Source: Platerodrilus igneus
Lineage: Eukaryota > Arthropoda > Insecta > Coleoptera > Lycidae
NCBI GenBank assembly: GCA_036346225.1
Contig: JARFIW010001491.1
Location: forward strand, 3,782,001 to 3,846,000
DNA: 64,000 nucleotides
Reading direction: 5' to 3'
The notes under the pieces were generated by a model, which saw only the letters and a list, made by a program, of their open reading frames with translations, was not told the origin of the DNA and searched no databases. How positions within the stretch are numbered: the first letter of the stretch is position 1; each line of letters opens with the position of its first letter. A program made the translations under genes and the position numbers. Shown here in pieces: positions 35,209 to 47,939 of this stretch.

Positions 35209-36330
35209 TTATAAAAGGTCCATTTGAAAATTTGAACACGCGTTCTCTACGTCGTCCTCCTCGTAATTTTCATATGGTTCTTCGCGTTCATAGTGGTTCG
35301 ATTGATTTTGTTCATTATTCGTACACGGTCGATTGCTATTATTCTGGTCATCTTCATAATCTTCTACTTCTTGATGAAATAGCTCTTCGGAAGTGAAAGT
35401 GCGTTTTTGATTAGGGTTTGGTCTTATGTGCGTTGTTTTCGTGTTGGGTCTGGTGTTACCAGAAGAGGTATCCATTGGTGTAGGTTTATAATAGTTATTG
35501 GGATTATTATTGTTTATCATCGGTGAGTTTCTATTAGGGTTTGCGTTGAATGCTGGTCTCTGTTGATTTATATGTTGGTTGAATCTCGGTTGAAATGCGG
35601 GTTTTGAAAAGTTCGAGTTATTAAAATGTGGGTTATTTGTTCGCGTTTGGTTTGTTTGTGCATTGAAAGGGTTAAATTTTTGTTGTGTATTTATTTGTCT
35701 TGCGGGTTGTATAGTTTTCATTGGCGTGTAGCTTTTATTCGCGTTGGGGTTATATAGTCGGTTTCTATAGTACATTACATTCTCTTCTTCGATTATCATG
35801 TTCATTGCTTCTTCTAAGTTTTGAGGATGTTGAAATCTAATTTTATCTGAAAGTCGTTCGGGTAGTGCATTTAGATAGGTATCTAATGCCATCTCGTCGT
35901 ACATTTTCGTTTTTAAAAGTCTTACGTTTGGGTCGGTTTCTTCAATTTTGAGTTTTGTCAAGATTAAGGTTCTTACATCTTGGCATTTCATTCCAAACTG
36001 GTATGGGGATTGGTTGTGTTCCATCCTAAGGTTTGTCAAATCTCTTACTAAACATTTTAAGTTTCTTTGATCGCAGAGATATGCTATTAATATGCGTTTG
36101 TATTCTTCTCATTGGTCTACGTCTTTGCGACTTGCAATTAATGTTAGTGCCCTTCCGGTCAGTTTACTGATAATAAGGCGGATAAGCAAAGTGTTCCTGT
36201 TGTTATCACCTGGCTTATAAAAGGTTTTTAGGAATATTTCGCTGGCTGAAATGTAATTACTAAGTAAACATTGGTCATTACCGTTAAAGCTGGGTATCAT
36301 TTCTAAGTACAGTTTCATTTCATTAGTCAT
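35209..36330 (-). pseudogene. gag of element 1, split by an in-frame TGA
   Basis: An N-terminal frame (36330-36109) starts MTNEMKLYLEMIPSFNGNDQ. A TGA at 36111-36109 interrupts it after KDVDQ, and the same frame continues as EEYKRILIAYLCDQRNLKCL, then SPYQFGMKCQDVRTLILTKL and so on to 35209. The C-terminal half is rich in Asn, Gln and Pro with no CCHC knuckle, typical of errantivirus Gag. Gag forms the particle shell. At the TGA related gags have Trp, as judged from memory of the family. Element 2 has TGA at the same codon. Confidence 0.8.
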
Positions 36331-37923
36331 CTTGGCTGAGGTAATATTTGGGTAATTTTAAAAAGTAAATTTTTTTTTTTGAAAAAATTTGCATTTATTT
36401 TGTAGTTTTCGGTGTTATTTAATGAGTTTTACGCTTGGTATTGGTTTGGTTGAGTTTACTCTTGATTTGCCGATTTTAGTTTTAATTTCTGAAGTTTCAA
36501 TAAGCTGAGTAGTTTTTGTGGTAATTTATCGTGCTTGAATGTTTTACGTTAGTTGCGTCAGTTAAAACTTCTCTATTTTTAATTTATGTCGATTTTAGTT
36601 AGGTGCGTAATAATTATCTCTTTCGTTTATGCGATTGTAAGGTGTCTGCAATGCTTACAATGCTGTCAATTAATTAGTTGCGTTAGCGTCTCTATTACAG
36701 TTATTTTTAATATACTGTGGGTGTTATTCAGTACGTGCTGCGATTTTATACAATGTCGTGTTTGAGAATAATACAATTTGTGCTTCCTTAATTTACTGAA
36801 ATATTTAATTAAAATTTTCACGTTTGAATGCGTTCTCAGTATCGTAATTATTTATATCTTTCCTGAGTAATTTAAATTGATATCTTATAAAAGTTTCTGT
36901 TCGTAATTTTATTTAATTTATAATGCTTAAATTCTGAAAGGTTTTCGCGATGTTTTTTAAATAGCTTTTGTACAGTGATTTATTATTAGATTTATGCGTA
37001 TTTATCCAAGGTTAGATTTCATTCACTTTTAAAGATGATACGATTGTTGGCTTTGCGTTTGATTTCGCGCTTCGTTATTTCTTGTAATAAGATTGTGGTT
37101 TTTAATAATAAAATGCAAGTTGTCTATTTATGGATCGTATTCCGTTTCGCGTTTGAATCGTTGCGTTGTTATAAGAATTTTAGTTTTAATTGTTCGTGAT
37201 TTTAGCTTTCGCTTTTTATTCTCGGTGTATTTAAATTATTTTTATGCGCCAGGTAATTCTTTTATTGTTGAATTGAGAATTCGTTTCTTGCGTTAGTTAA
37301 AGTTGTTGAATTAGAAATTCTAAAAATTTCTTGCGCCAGTTAAGATTGCTGAATTAGAGGTTTAGTTTTGTTTCTAATAATTTTCTTGCGTTAGTTAAAT
37401 CGTGATCTAGTCTCTTGTGCGCTTTTCAACTTTTTAATTGTCTCTAGTTTTTTGTGTCTCAGAATTTTAGTTTTCTCAAGTTTTTATAAATCTTTCTCAT
37501 ATACAAGTAAAATAATGATAAAATTTCAATAACAGCTTGAAGATAATCTCTAGCAATTGCTAAGTCGATTATTTTCAAAAAATTGCATAAAATATTTGTA
37601 ACAATAGTTAATATACATATATAAATCATAAACTAGCAAATATCAATTGTCTTTGTTAATAATAAAATAAATTTCAATTGGTTTAAGGAAAATGAACTTA
37701 CACTAGTTGCTTTGTTGATTTCATTGATTTCTTTCTATGTTTCGGTTTTTCTTTTGGTTTCTTGGATTTGATCTATTCTTGTATCGCCTCCAATTTTTCT
37801 TTTGTTGAATTCGAACTATTCTTGTTTCTCCTTCAACTGCTGGACTTGAACGATGCTTGTTTCGCCTCCAACTTTTGTTTTGTTCTACCAAATTTGGAAT
37901 TGAAATTCCCGGACCACCAGTTA
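36331..37923 (-). other. Long leader of element 1
   Basis: About 1.6 kb between primer site and gag, without coding potential. At 37265-37400 three imperfect units of about 55 bp share TTTCTTGCGTTAGTTAAAG-like words. Element 2 has a leader of similar length and composition. Confidence 0.7.
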
Positions 37924-37934
37924 CGACTGCGCCA
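37924..37934 (-). promoter_or_regulatory. Primer binding site, element 1
   Basis: TGGCGCAGTCG directly after the LTR end is complementary to the 3' end of tRNA-Ser, as in 17.6/297/ZAM-type elements. Confidence 0.8.
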
Positions 37935-38534
37935 TTTAAGGTTCGTGGCTTCGAGCGGTTCTTTTTAAAAAGACTTCTTTAAACTTTAACAAATTTATTT
38001 GATTTAAACAGATTTGAACAATGGAATTTTACAATCTTGAATTAAATTATTCTAAGTCGAAATACATTAATTAATTGTACAATGAGTTATCTACGAACTG
38101 CAATGCAAAAGCTGAACGTTTGATGAACTGCCTGCGAGTGGAGCTCCCGGGCCTTATATAATCTCCCTACCCTTCACAGTTCTGTAGGAACTTGCAGACC
38201 TAATGTCTGCTTACACTTGACTCTATTCATGATACATAGTTGCTATCTTAAAAGCTATTCATAATTACTTTGTTGCAGGCTTAATTCTGCGTAATCTCGG
38301 TACGTGACTTTCTACGACCGTCTGTGACCTGACATCTGCAGTGTCACTTATCCTTGTGCTACTTTGTAGCGCTTCCGTTCCCATGAACGTTTATAAACTG
38401 AAATAAGTTGTAATAAATTGTCTTTTATGACATTGTTGCACATTTCCTAATATTTCCTAATATTTCCTAATATTTCCTAATAACTTTCTTAAGTATTAGT
38501 TTTATAGGTATAACAAATGGGGAATCACATAACT
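37935..38534 (-). repeat. 5' LTR of element 1 (about 600 bp)
   Basis: Minus-strand start AGTTATGTGATTCCCC at 38534, homologous throughout to the 3' LTR of element 2 at 47940-48512. It contains a four-fold TTTCCTAATA repeat at 38453-38482 and a short GC-rich segment near 38140. CGCG precedes it at 38535-38538. Confidence 0.85.
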
Positions 38535-38655
38535 CGCGTATATGTCAAAAATCTACTAAAAGTCAAAATATCTCGAAAACGGCATTAGATAGAGGTATGG
38601 TTGTGTTATAAAAGTTCACATAAAATTCGACAAGGAATTCGAAAATGCATAAATA

Positions 38656-38842
38656 TATAGGGTGTTTTATTTAAAATAACGATAGTAATACCGACTTCCG
38701 GTATAACCGGAAGTGCTAACGTATCGAAACTATTTTAGACGTATAGAACACCTTTGATAACCCCCTAGTACAAATTTTCAGATTCCTCCTAACATTGGTC
38801 TTCCATATACAGGTGACCTCCCACTTAAAAAAAACACCCTGT
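38656..38842. mobile_element. MITE with AGGGTGTTT termini
   Basis: Left end ATAGGGTGTTTTATTTAAA and right end TTAAAAAAAACACCCTGTA are inverted copies; length about 187 bp with a TA at each edge. Similar CAGGGTGT ends appear near 3103, 46996, 60190 and 60480. It is possibly a Tc1/mariner-type MITE. Confidence 0.6.
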
Positions 38843-38859
38843 ATTGGAAAAACTATTAT

Positions 38860-39475
38860 TTCGACAAATGCTCAGTATTGGGGGAACTTGGCTGCCGCAA
38901 GCTGCTTACCCCCCTTCACATACCACTGAATATCGGAGAAATAGGGTATATAATTGTAAAATAATAGAAGGTGACCGAACTGCATCTAATAAGAGAACAG
39001 GGGTTACGTTCAAAGACAACAAACATACAAACAAGAATAAAGTTGTTGAAAGCGTGTGTGTGTAGCACAGCACAGTACGTCTATGAAATAGGTGCAGTAG
39101 GAAAAGCAGACAAAAAGAAATAGAAGCCTTTTGGAATGTTGTATGATGTATAATAGCATTGACAGACAAAGTTAATAACAAAAAAGTTATAGAAATAGTA
39201 AAGGAATAAAGATATCTGTGGAAAACAAAAAAAAATTGGAGAAATAGAAAAGCAGGATACGTTCTAAGGCATTTTTGGGGAATAGTACGGGATGTATTAC
39301 AAGCAGTGATAGGAAAAGAGAGGTAAAGGTAGATCGAGGTCAGACATTCGTACGCAGATAGTGAAAGATGCAGACTATGCAAATTTCAGGGAAATGTGTT
39401 GGTTAGTTCAGACTAGGAAACAATGAGGGTACACGTCTAACCAGTTCCAGGACTGAAGACCTAATGATGATGATG
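38860..39475 (+). repeat. LINE-derived short unit (single copy)
   Basis: Header CAAATGCTCAGTATTGGGGG is followed by a shortened LINE coding piece and the tail GTACACGTCTAACCAGTTCC, then GAAGACCTAATGATGATGATG. The same arrangement is present inverted at 47305-47880. Confidence 0.7.
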
Positions 39476-39479
39476 ACCT

Positions 39480-40225
39480 GTGATGCTAATGGCAGTGAAG
39501 GTGTTAATTAGGATGTGCTTTTACCTTTTCTTTGCTCGATGCTAACATCGCTACGTCATCTGCAAATTTAAGCATATCAATCGTTTGTCCCTGCATAATA
39601 ATTGCAAATGTTTTCCTACGTTTGACAATATTCATTGCCTCTTCGATATAGTTAAAAATTAATGTGGATAGTGCTCATCCGAGTCTCAGCACTTTCTTAA
39701 TATTTACTTCTCTACGTTCCTGCTCTAATTCTATTACTGCTGTTTGTTCTTTGTATAAGCTATGTACTATCCATCTATTCCTGTTACTCATTCAAATTTT
39801 TTTAAGCATTTCTAACATTTTTCCCATTTTACATTCTTGAATGCTTTTTCGAGATTGACAAACCCTATGTACCTGCTCTCTCATTTTCTATTGTTTTCTA
39901 AAAGACTAAAAAGTATAATCTATTTCACCAATATTCAACGGTAAGCGAAGGGTGTAAGTAACCTGACGGCTGCCAAGATTCCTCATCACTCAGACACTTG
40001 CCGAATCAATAGCTTTCCAATTACTCTTTTGCACACTCAACATTTGTTAAGAATATTGCAAAACCAACACCTGCAGTTGTTTACAATAATTATCATGTTT
40101 AAATACAATTACTGCTTTCATCATTAAGTTTACCGTTGTGGAACTGGTTGGACGTATATTTCCAATTGTTTTCTATTCTGAGCTAGCCTACACATTTCCC
40201 TCAAATTTTTACAGTCTACATCTAT
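39480..40225 (-). repeat. LINE RT fragment plus tail-header junction, minus strand
   Basis: Minus-strand reading from 40225: LINE tail (CGTCCAACCAGTTCCAC), spacer, header (GATTCGGCAAGTGTCTGAGT), then RT pieces including an LKFADDVAMLASSKE-like block, so the catalytic DD is present here. It ends near 39490. The plus-strand copy at 28.6-31.5 kb is the same LINE family. Confidence 0.7.
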
Positions 40226-40229
40226 CACA

Positions 40230-43200
40230 TATCGATGTAAAATATGGAGTACAAGAACAAAAAACAAATAACAAAAAAAGTTTTAAAAGAAAGGCTAATG
40301 CAAATATAAGTAAATTTAAAATTCACGCGTGACAAATACGATACGGAAAGTGGTTTTGATAGCATCGGAACGTAAAGAGTACCTTTTAGTAAGCGTATCT
40401 ATAACCACTGTTGCGTGCAGTTTCTGAACTTACGTATTTTCGTTCTTACGTAATTAAGTTTCACATTTCTTACTTTTTTTTCAAGGTTATTTGAATATTT
40501 ATTAACAATTACGACCGTCTTCTCAATTTTAAACATCACCCTGTAGAATTTTATTCGAATTTGTAGTTATGATTTAGGGTACTGCAATCTATTTTATTTT
40601 GACATGATTTAAATGTGTAATTTGATTAGCAGTAACATTTGTTTTTGGAAATATTAAAATTAGTTATGTATGTGTTTACTACAAGGTTATCGTTACTCCG
40701 TATCTAGTATAAACTATTAATTGGTATGTTGCATTTTTTATAATTTTATGCTGAAAGTTAGGCAACGGCCTACATGTCGTTAATAGTTCCATGTGTTTGA
40801 TGCTAATTCGTGTTTTTTAAAGCGCTACGACCGGTTCTGCTTAGTAGCCGTTAATCGGGGTTTTCCGTTATCGATAGTGGTTTCGCTTGCTAGAATGGAA
40901 TAATTCGTTTGGTTGTACGACTAAATCGAAGGTATTTTCACAAACGCGTTTTATTCAATTAGTTTTCTTGTTATCTTATAAACAGATGGATGTTTTGAGG
41001 AGAAATAACATTGATGTGATTTGATTATCTAAAAATGGATGTTACCGATGGAAGTTGCGTATGAGTTTAATTATTATTATAGACCTACTTTCCTTGCTGA
41101 AAGAGATAGAATTGCTTTCAGCTATAAAAATAAGTTCTGTTGTGTGATATAGTGTACTACTTCGTTCTAAGTTTCCTAAAGTAACGATCCGGGTTATTGT
41201 TATCTGTGATACAAGTAACCCAGCTCACACATTCCAAATATTAAAAATGTACTTTAAAGGCACTTTGTGTCGGTTTCTATACATACAAATACAGTATTGT
41301 ACAACACATTTTTGAACATTTCCGCGTCGTGTTTGATTTAACTGTTAGTTCACAAAAGTTTTAAAAATTACAGTATTCAATTTCTACAATTTTTACAAGC
41401 AATTACTTTGGCGTATTATAATACAGGTTTAAATATAGTTAACGCCATTGTGAGTCAATGCGAATTTCGCTATATGCAAATTGCACAATAATATAATCAT
41501 TGCATACTGTTTGATTTTTATTGATGCTTAGAGACACGAGCATTGTTTTTTTGCAGCTACAAATTTTGAATCTGTCCTTGAACACATCGTCGATTGCGGT
41601 TTCGTAACATATGGTAGAATCTGGGTGATCATAAGGTAGGAGGCGGTGGTATAGGTTTTGCCGAATTCCTTTGATGATGGTCTCAGTGTCTTAGAATTTT
41701 CAAGAAGCGACGACAGGATGTCTGAAAATGCATCTTTTGAATGCACCATCCCACCAGTGTATGTATATATATATTTTTTCTGTGTACTGATATTTTGATT
41801 TTCTGTAAGTCAGTTTATCTAGTTGGCGTTATCTATTTAGGTCACCTTAGAATTTACAAAACAAAAATACTTATTTTTTTGATAAAAATTAATTTAAGAT
41901 CACGTTATGTTTTTTAAAGAAAATTAAGTAAAAATATGTTGTTTACATTTAGTTATTATATGATAAAATTTACAAATTCAGATTTCTATTAATTATTAAA
42001 TTTACTTTTGAGAGATACGGAATGTAGTTACTGGTCGTTTTCAAGCCATACTAACATAAACAAAATTTATGTAGAAACAATCTGATAAATCTTTATTGCT
42101 TTGGTTGAATGTTGTAAATATGCTAATAGCGACAACTTTTATTGTTTGAAAATTAATGATAAAATCAGCATTGACTATCCATAGGATTGACTATATAACA
42201 TTTAGAGTTATTGTTTAGGTGCGAAGTTATTACCAAATTCTACACAGCTGCTACGAAATGCATCTCGGCCATTACATGTTCTTTTTTGTATTGCTATTAT
42301 CTACTACTATTAGCTTAGTTTATATAATGACGAAATTCGCAATTTTTATCCGAATAAAATAGCAGCTGCGTATTTCGTAAGAATGTCGAAGAAAGTTCAA
42401 CATTTTTGCGAAATTCGCATACTTCCATCATATTTCATACTTCACATAACCTACATATTATTGATTTTGTTTTTCCGTCATATAATGCAACAATAGAACT
42501 TAGCTTTGACTTCCAACAAATTAAATAATTAATATAAAATGAACTATTTAAAATAAACTATTGACAAATATTTTTGACACCGCGCTGAATTTATGACATT
42601 TTTTATTAACCTTAAGGAAATTAGATATAACATCTCTAACTATTCGTGATTTATTTTTGTTGCTTTTAAGACGTTTTAAGACGTTCCAAATTTCCGAATT
42701 GCGAATTTGAAAAAAATCGTATTTGTTGTTGTATGAACTTAGCTTTACTTTTAAGCAGTGCTTGTGAACGCTAACTATGTATATAAATACATGCATTTTT
42801 TTTAAATTTTCATGTTACAACATACATAATTAAATATATCATAATTTTTTTAATTGTTGTTTTATGTAAATATAAAGTATTTAAAAATTGGATTGAACAA
42901 GTGATTGAAAACAATCCACTACATATTTTTTATTAATTTTGTTTTATGTAAATATTAGGTTTAAGGGTAAAAATTAGTGTGAGGTATGTCTGGAATGTAT
43001 TAATTACTTTTGTGCCGATTTTGTATTGTGCAAATCCTCCGGAATACGTCGAGTAAGTATTGATTTTCGCGGGTTGGTTTTCCCTTTTTTTTTGTAACTT
43101 GCTTTTTTATCAATTAGAGGTGTGTAAATAAACTTCCTTTCTTGAGGTTTTCTTTTCTTCTTGTGACCCACCTCCCTCCGCGACTTTCTAGCTGGCACGA

Positions 43201-43400
43201 TATTCGTTTTTTTTTTGTTGCGGAACTCGGTGCGGGCTATTTTTTTTGCTTACTTTATTTTTCTTTGTTGTCCGCATGGAATACCGTAACACAACTAATC
43301 AAATTACATGTTTATTCATGTTGCAAGTGACTATATCCACTAAACCGTGATTATCCCACTGATATCCGGTTACCGAACTACACCTTTTGACTTAGTAGTG
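40230..43400. other. AT-rich stretch without recognised genes
   Basis: A 73-codon minus frame at 41528-41749 (starts MVHSKDAFSDILSSLLE) and a Lys/Arg-rich 64-codon minus frame at 43004-43198 (starts MPARKSRREVGHKKKRK) match no family I know. Neither has clear splice context. The rest is non-coding. Confidence 0.4.
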
Positions 43401-43429
43401 TTTTTAGTCTGCTCGCATAGAAGTAAAAA

Positions 43430-46040
43430 ATAGGAGAGATAGGATGATAGGACACATACTAAGGCACAATGGAATAGTGAGTAATATATTAGAAGCAGAG
43501 TAGAGGTAGAGTAGATTAGATATTGCACACAGATAGTGAAAGATGTAGGCAATGGGAATTTTCGGGAAATGTGTCGATTAGCTCATAATAAAAAAAATGA
43601 AGGTACGCGTCTAACCAGTTCCAGACTGAAGATCTAATGATGAAAAAAAGTAGCTGTATTTAAACCTAATGATTATCGTAACCTACAGGTGTTGGTTTTG
43701 CAATATTATTGTGCGGAAGCAAAACTATTGATTCAGTAAGCGTCTAAGTGGTGGGATGTTGGTAGCCCTTAGGTTGCTTAACCCCCTTTGCGTCGTATAC
43801 TAAGGCATGAGGGAATAATGCGGAATACATTAGAAGCAGAGATAGGAAAAAAGAGAGATAAAGGTAGATCTAGGTTAGACTGTTGCACAAAAATAGTCAA
43901 AGATGTAGGCTGTGGGAATTTCAGGGAAATGTGTTGGCTAGCTCAGAATAAGAATCAATGGAGGTACGCGTCTAACCAGTTCCAAGACGGATAACCTAAT
44001 GTCGAAAAAAATTAAATTTGATGATTATTATAAACAACTACAACTGTTGGTTTTTGCAATATAATTGTGTGGAAGCAAAACTAATGATTCAGCAAACGCT
44101 TAAGTAGTGAGGATCTTAGTAGCCCTCAGGTTGCTTATTACCCTTCGCGTATCATTCAATATCGGTATAATAAGGTATAGTTTCTAGAAAACAACAAAAG
44201 CAGAAAAGTGCAAAAGATATAAAAAAAAGGTTAGCACAAGCCCGTACTGTATTTAACAAGAAAAAGCAACTACCATGTTTATAGAAAACAAACATAGAAA
44301 CAAGGAAAGATTGATGAAAGCATGTGTGTGGAGCACAGCACTGTATGGCTAACGTGGACAGCAGGAGAAGCGGACAGGAAAACATAAAAAAGGTGCTAGA
44401 AATGGCATGAGAAGAAAGAAATAAGTGGAAAACAATAAAAATAGGAGAGATAAGATGATAGGTCATATACTAAGGCATGAGAGAATAGTGCGGAATATAT
44501 TAGAAGCAGAGGTCGGAAAAGAGAGAGGTAGAGGTAGACCTCCTAGGTTAGACTATTGCACACAAATAGTCAAAGATGTAGGCTGTGTGAATTTCCGGGT
44601 AACGTGTAGGCTAGCTCAGAATAGAAATCAATGGAGGTACGCGTCTAACCAGTTCTAAGACGGAAAACCTCTTGGTGAAAAAAAATTATTGTACTTAAAC
44701 TTGATGATTATTATAAGCAACTACAAGTGTTGGTTTTGCAATATTATTGTGCGGAAGCAAAACTATTGATTCAGCAAGCGCCTAAGTGGTGAGGTATCTT
44801 AGTAGTTATCAGATTACTTAATCCCCTTCGCGCATAATTGAATACCGGTAAAATAGGGTATAGTTTTTAGAAAACAATAGAAGCGAAAAAGTGTAAAAGA
44901 TATAAAAAAAGGGTAGCACAAGACCGTGCTGTATTTAACAAGAAAAAGCAACTACTATGTTCAAAGACAACAAACATTGAAACAAGGAAAGATTGCCGAA
45001 AGCATGTGTGTGAAGCATCGCAGTGTACGGCTGTAAAACGTGGACAGCAGGAGAAGCGGACAGGGAAAACATAGAAGCTTTTGAAATATGGTGCCACAGA
45101 CGTATGATGAAGATATCATGGACTGACAAGATTAAGAACAAGGCGGTTTTAGAAATGGTAGGGGAAAAAGAAAACAGTAAAAAAATAGAAGAGATAGGAT
45201 GATAGGTCACATACCAAGGCATGAGGGAATAGTTCGGAATATATTAGAAGCAGAGATAGGAAACAAGAGAGGTAGAGGTAGACCTAGGTTAGACTATTGC
45301 ACACAGATACTCAAAGATGTAGGCTGTGGGAATTTCAGAGTAGTGTGTGGCTAGCTCAGAATAGAAATCAATGGAGGTACGCGCCTAACCAGTTTCGAGA
45401 CGGAAAACCCTACGTCAAAAAAAATTATTGTACTTAATTTTAATGATTATTATAAGCAACTACAAGTGTTGGTTTCGCAACATTCTCAACTAATTTCAAT
45501 TGTGTGAAAGAATGACTGGAAAAGTATTAATTCGGCAAATATCTCTGTTGGGACATCTGGGTAGCCGCAGAAAAGATAACTACTGTGTTCAAAAATAACA
45601 AACATTGAAACATGGAAAGATTGCTGAAAGCATGTGTTTGAATCATAGCATTGTACGGCTGTGAAACGAAGACAGTAGGAAAAGCGGACAGAGAAAACAT
45701 AAAAGCCATTGAAATGTGGTGTTACAGGCATATGATGAAGATATCATGGACAGACAAAGTTAAGGACATAAGTGTACTAGGATGGTAGGGGAAGAAGAAA
45801 TATGTGTAAAACAGTAAAAAATAAAAAAGAGGATAATAGGGCACACACTAAGCCATAAAGGAATAGCGCGGAATATATTTGAAGTAGAGAAAGGAAAAAG
45901 ATAGGTAGAAGTAGACCTAGGTTAGACTATTGCACACAGATAGTGAAGGATATAAACTGTGGGAATTTAAGGAAAATGTGTAGGCTAAACAATGGAGATA
46001 CGCATTCAACCAGCTCTATAACTGTAGACCTAATGATGAC
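43430..46040 (+). repeat. Head-to-tail tandem array of truncated LINE 3' units
   Basis: Five units end in the same tail (CGCGTCTAACCAGTTCCAAG, then ACGGAAAACCTAATG) at about 43625, 43985, 44660, 45400 and 46020. Four are joined by a shared spacer with TGTTGGTTTTGCAATATTAT and a header with GAAGCAAAACTATTGATTCA. Spacing is about 361, 675, 740 and 620 bp because each unit lost a different internal part. The coding remnant is the C-terminus of the LINE ORF (MIGHILRHE, GRGRPPRLDYCTQIVKDVG, LAQNRNQWRYASNQF). All units lie on the same strand. Confidence 0.85.
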
Positions 46041-46044
46041 GACG

Positions 46045-47300
46045 CTTAGAAATAAGCTTCCTCTGTTTTAGTATTTTCAGTAAGACACCTGCACGTCTTC
46101 TCCTGATAATGTCTCTTACAAAAGCTGGCAAAAAGTTAACTTTATTAGTAGGTATATAACGTGACCAACCCGGAATGCGTATAATTAATTACGAAACCGG
46201 CCGTGAAAGCCTCCGACAAAACATTTTATTTTATATGATCTATAAAATTAGTCATGGCGATGTTGGTGTGGTAGGTAACCTAACAACAAATTACTTAAGA
46301 AGGACGAATGCTTTTATTACCCTATCAGGTTTGGCCAAGAAAATTTTTGATATATCAGCATAAATTTCTAATATAAAATAAGTTTTTATAAAGCAACAAT
46401 AATTCTATACATTTGACATTCGCGATCTAATGGGTCTTGTAAATATTTGCATACACCTATTCATTTACCTGCCAATCAGGTTCATGCGACCTGAGCGTGT
46501 TTGAGAATTAAAGATCAATTAAATACAATGTGAATTTTCAATTAATCTGTATCACATTCCCGCCTAGTGTAACTGAATCGAATGAAATACCAAGGTTGCA
46601 AGACCGTGACTTACCTTAGGCGCAGAGCAAGAATTAGATTTATAATCAATACTTCAAGAGTACTCATTATACGGAAGCAAAAAGTAATAGAAACGTTTTA
46701 AAAATAGCTTAAAATTACCATAAATACAGGTTTCGTACGCAAATGCAAATTTTGGTTACTTATTTTTAGTATTAACTAATTAGAAAGGCTACCGTAAGGA
46801 ATTCTGGTAATTATAGTTGTATTGATTCACAAGAAGTGTTAATGTATTACAAGGCTGTTAGTATTTATTACTGTAACACACAAAAGGCGTGCTCTAATAG
46901 CGGAAGGTTGAAGAAAACGGCAATGTGTGTCATGTTGTTGTTTGATTTTCTTTAAAGATGTTTATCTAACATAACGGAATTACTCAAACTCATACAGGGT
47001 GTTTAAAGTTACACGGCACTATTTTAATGATGTGTTTTTGATCACAAAATATCAAAAACTTCTTATTAACATAAGTCCTAAAATATATGTCACAGAGCTA
47101 CATTTCCAGTGTTTTCAGACCCGACAAAAGAGCGTTTAAAAACAAAGAAATACTTTTCAAAGTTCTCGTCACACTATATATATGTATTGTTGTTTTAAGT
47201 AAATCAACTGTGATTTATCTGAACGCTTATATCAACAAAAAATGTAAAAATATATTCCTAACTATAAGATTACATCTAAAAATTATTTATAATACAATAC
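46045..47300. other. Non-coding stretch
   Basis: AT-rich; a CATACAGGGTGTTTAAAG motif at 46993 resembles a MITE end. The frame at 46175-46363 is unrecognised. Confidence 0.35.
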
Positions 47301-47304
47301 TACC

Positions 47305-47880
47305 TCATCATCATCATCATCAGGTCTTCAGTCCTAGAACTGGTTGGATGCGTACCCTCATTGTTTTCTATTCTGAACTAACCTACACATTTCCATGAAT
47401 TTAACAGTCTGCATCTATCATCTCGGTCAACCTTTACCTCTCTTTTCCTATCTTTGCTTGTAATATATCTCGTACTGTTCCCCAAAAACGCCTTACAACG
47501 TATCCCCTACTATTTCTGTAACCTAATTTGTTATTTACTTTGTCTGTTCGTAATATCATCCTCATATATCTGAAGCACAACATTCCAAAGGCTTCTATCT
47601 CTTATTGTCTGCTTTTCCTACTGTCCCTATTTCATAGACGTACTGCGCAGTGCTCCATGCATATTTTTTGAACAACTTTCTTCTTGTTCCTATGTTTATT
47701 GTCTTTGAACATAGCCGCTGTTTTTTCTTGTTAGATGCAGTTCGGTCACCTTCAATTGTTTTACAATTATATACCCTATTTCACCGATTTCCAGTGGAAT
47801 GTGAGGGTGGGGGGTGGGGAGGCAGCCTGCGGCTGCCAAGTTTCCCCAGCACTTGAGCATTTGTCGAATTAATAGATCAC
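47305..47880 (-). repeat. LINE-derived short unit (inverted copy)
   Basis: Reverse complement of the 38860-39475 unit type: header near 47880-47760, shortened LINE piece, tail and (CAT)n at 47305-47330. Confidence 0.7.
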
Positions 47881-47939
47881 ATTTAAGTGCACTTATTTTT
47901 TCGTTACTAACTTTTGCGTCTTGAAACTGGTTGGACGCG

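Larger units (their letters stand above)
31466..38534 (-). mobile_element. Errantivirus-like gypsy element 1 (5' LTR, leader, gag, pol, start of env)
   Basis: Read right to left: LTR 38534-37935, tRNA-Ser type primer site 37934-37924, long leader to 36331, gag, protease, RT-RNase H-integrase and the first residues of env. It then ends without a 3' LTR at the border with the LINE. The AGTTA start of the LTR is preceded by CGCG. LTR ends, primer site and gag-pol-env order resemble Drosophila ZAM, 17.6 and 297. Element 2 at 47940-56125 is a second copy of the same family in the same orientation. Confidence 0.85.

Noticed and set aside
38906..39382. 158-codon minus frame
   Set aside because: Antisense shadow of the LINE-derived unit; its serine, leucine and phenylalanine-rich translation has no domain.
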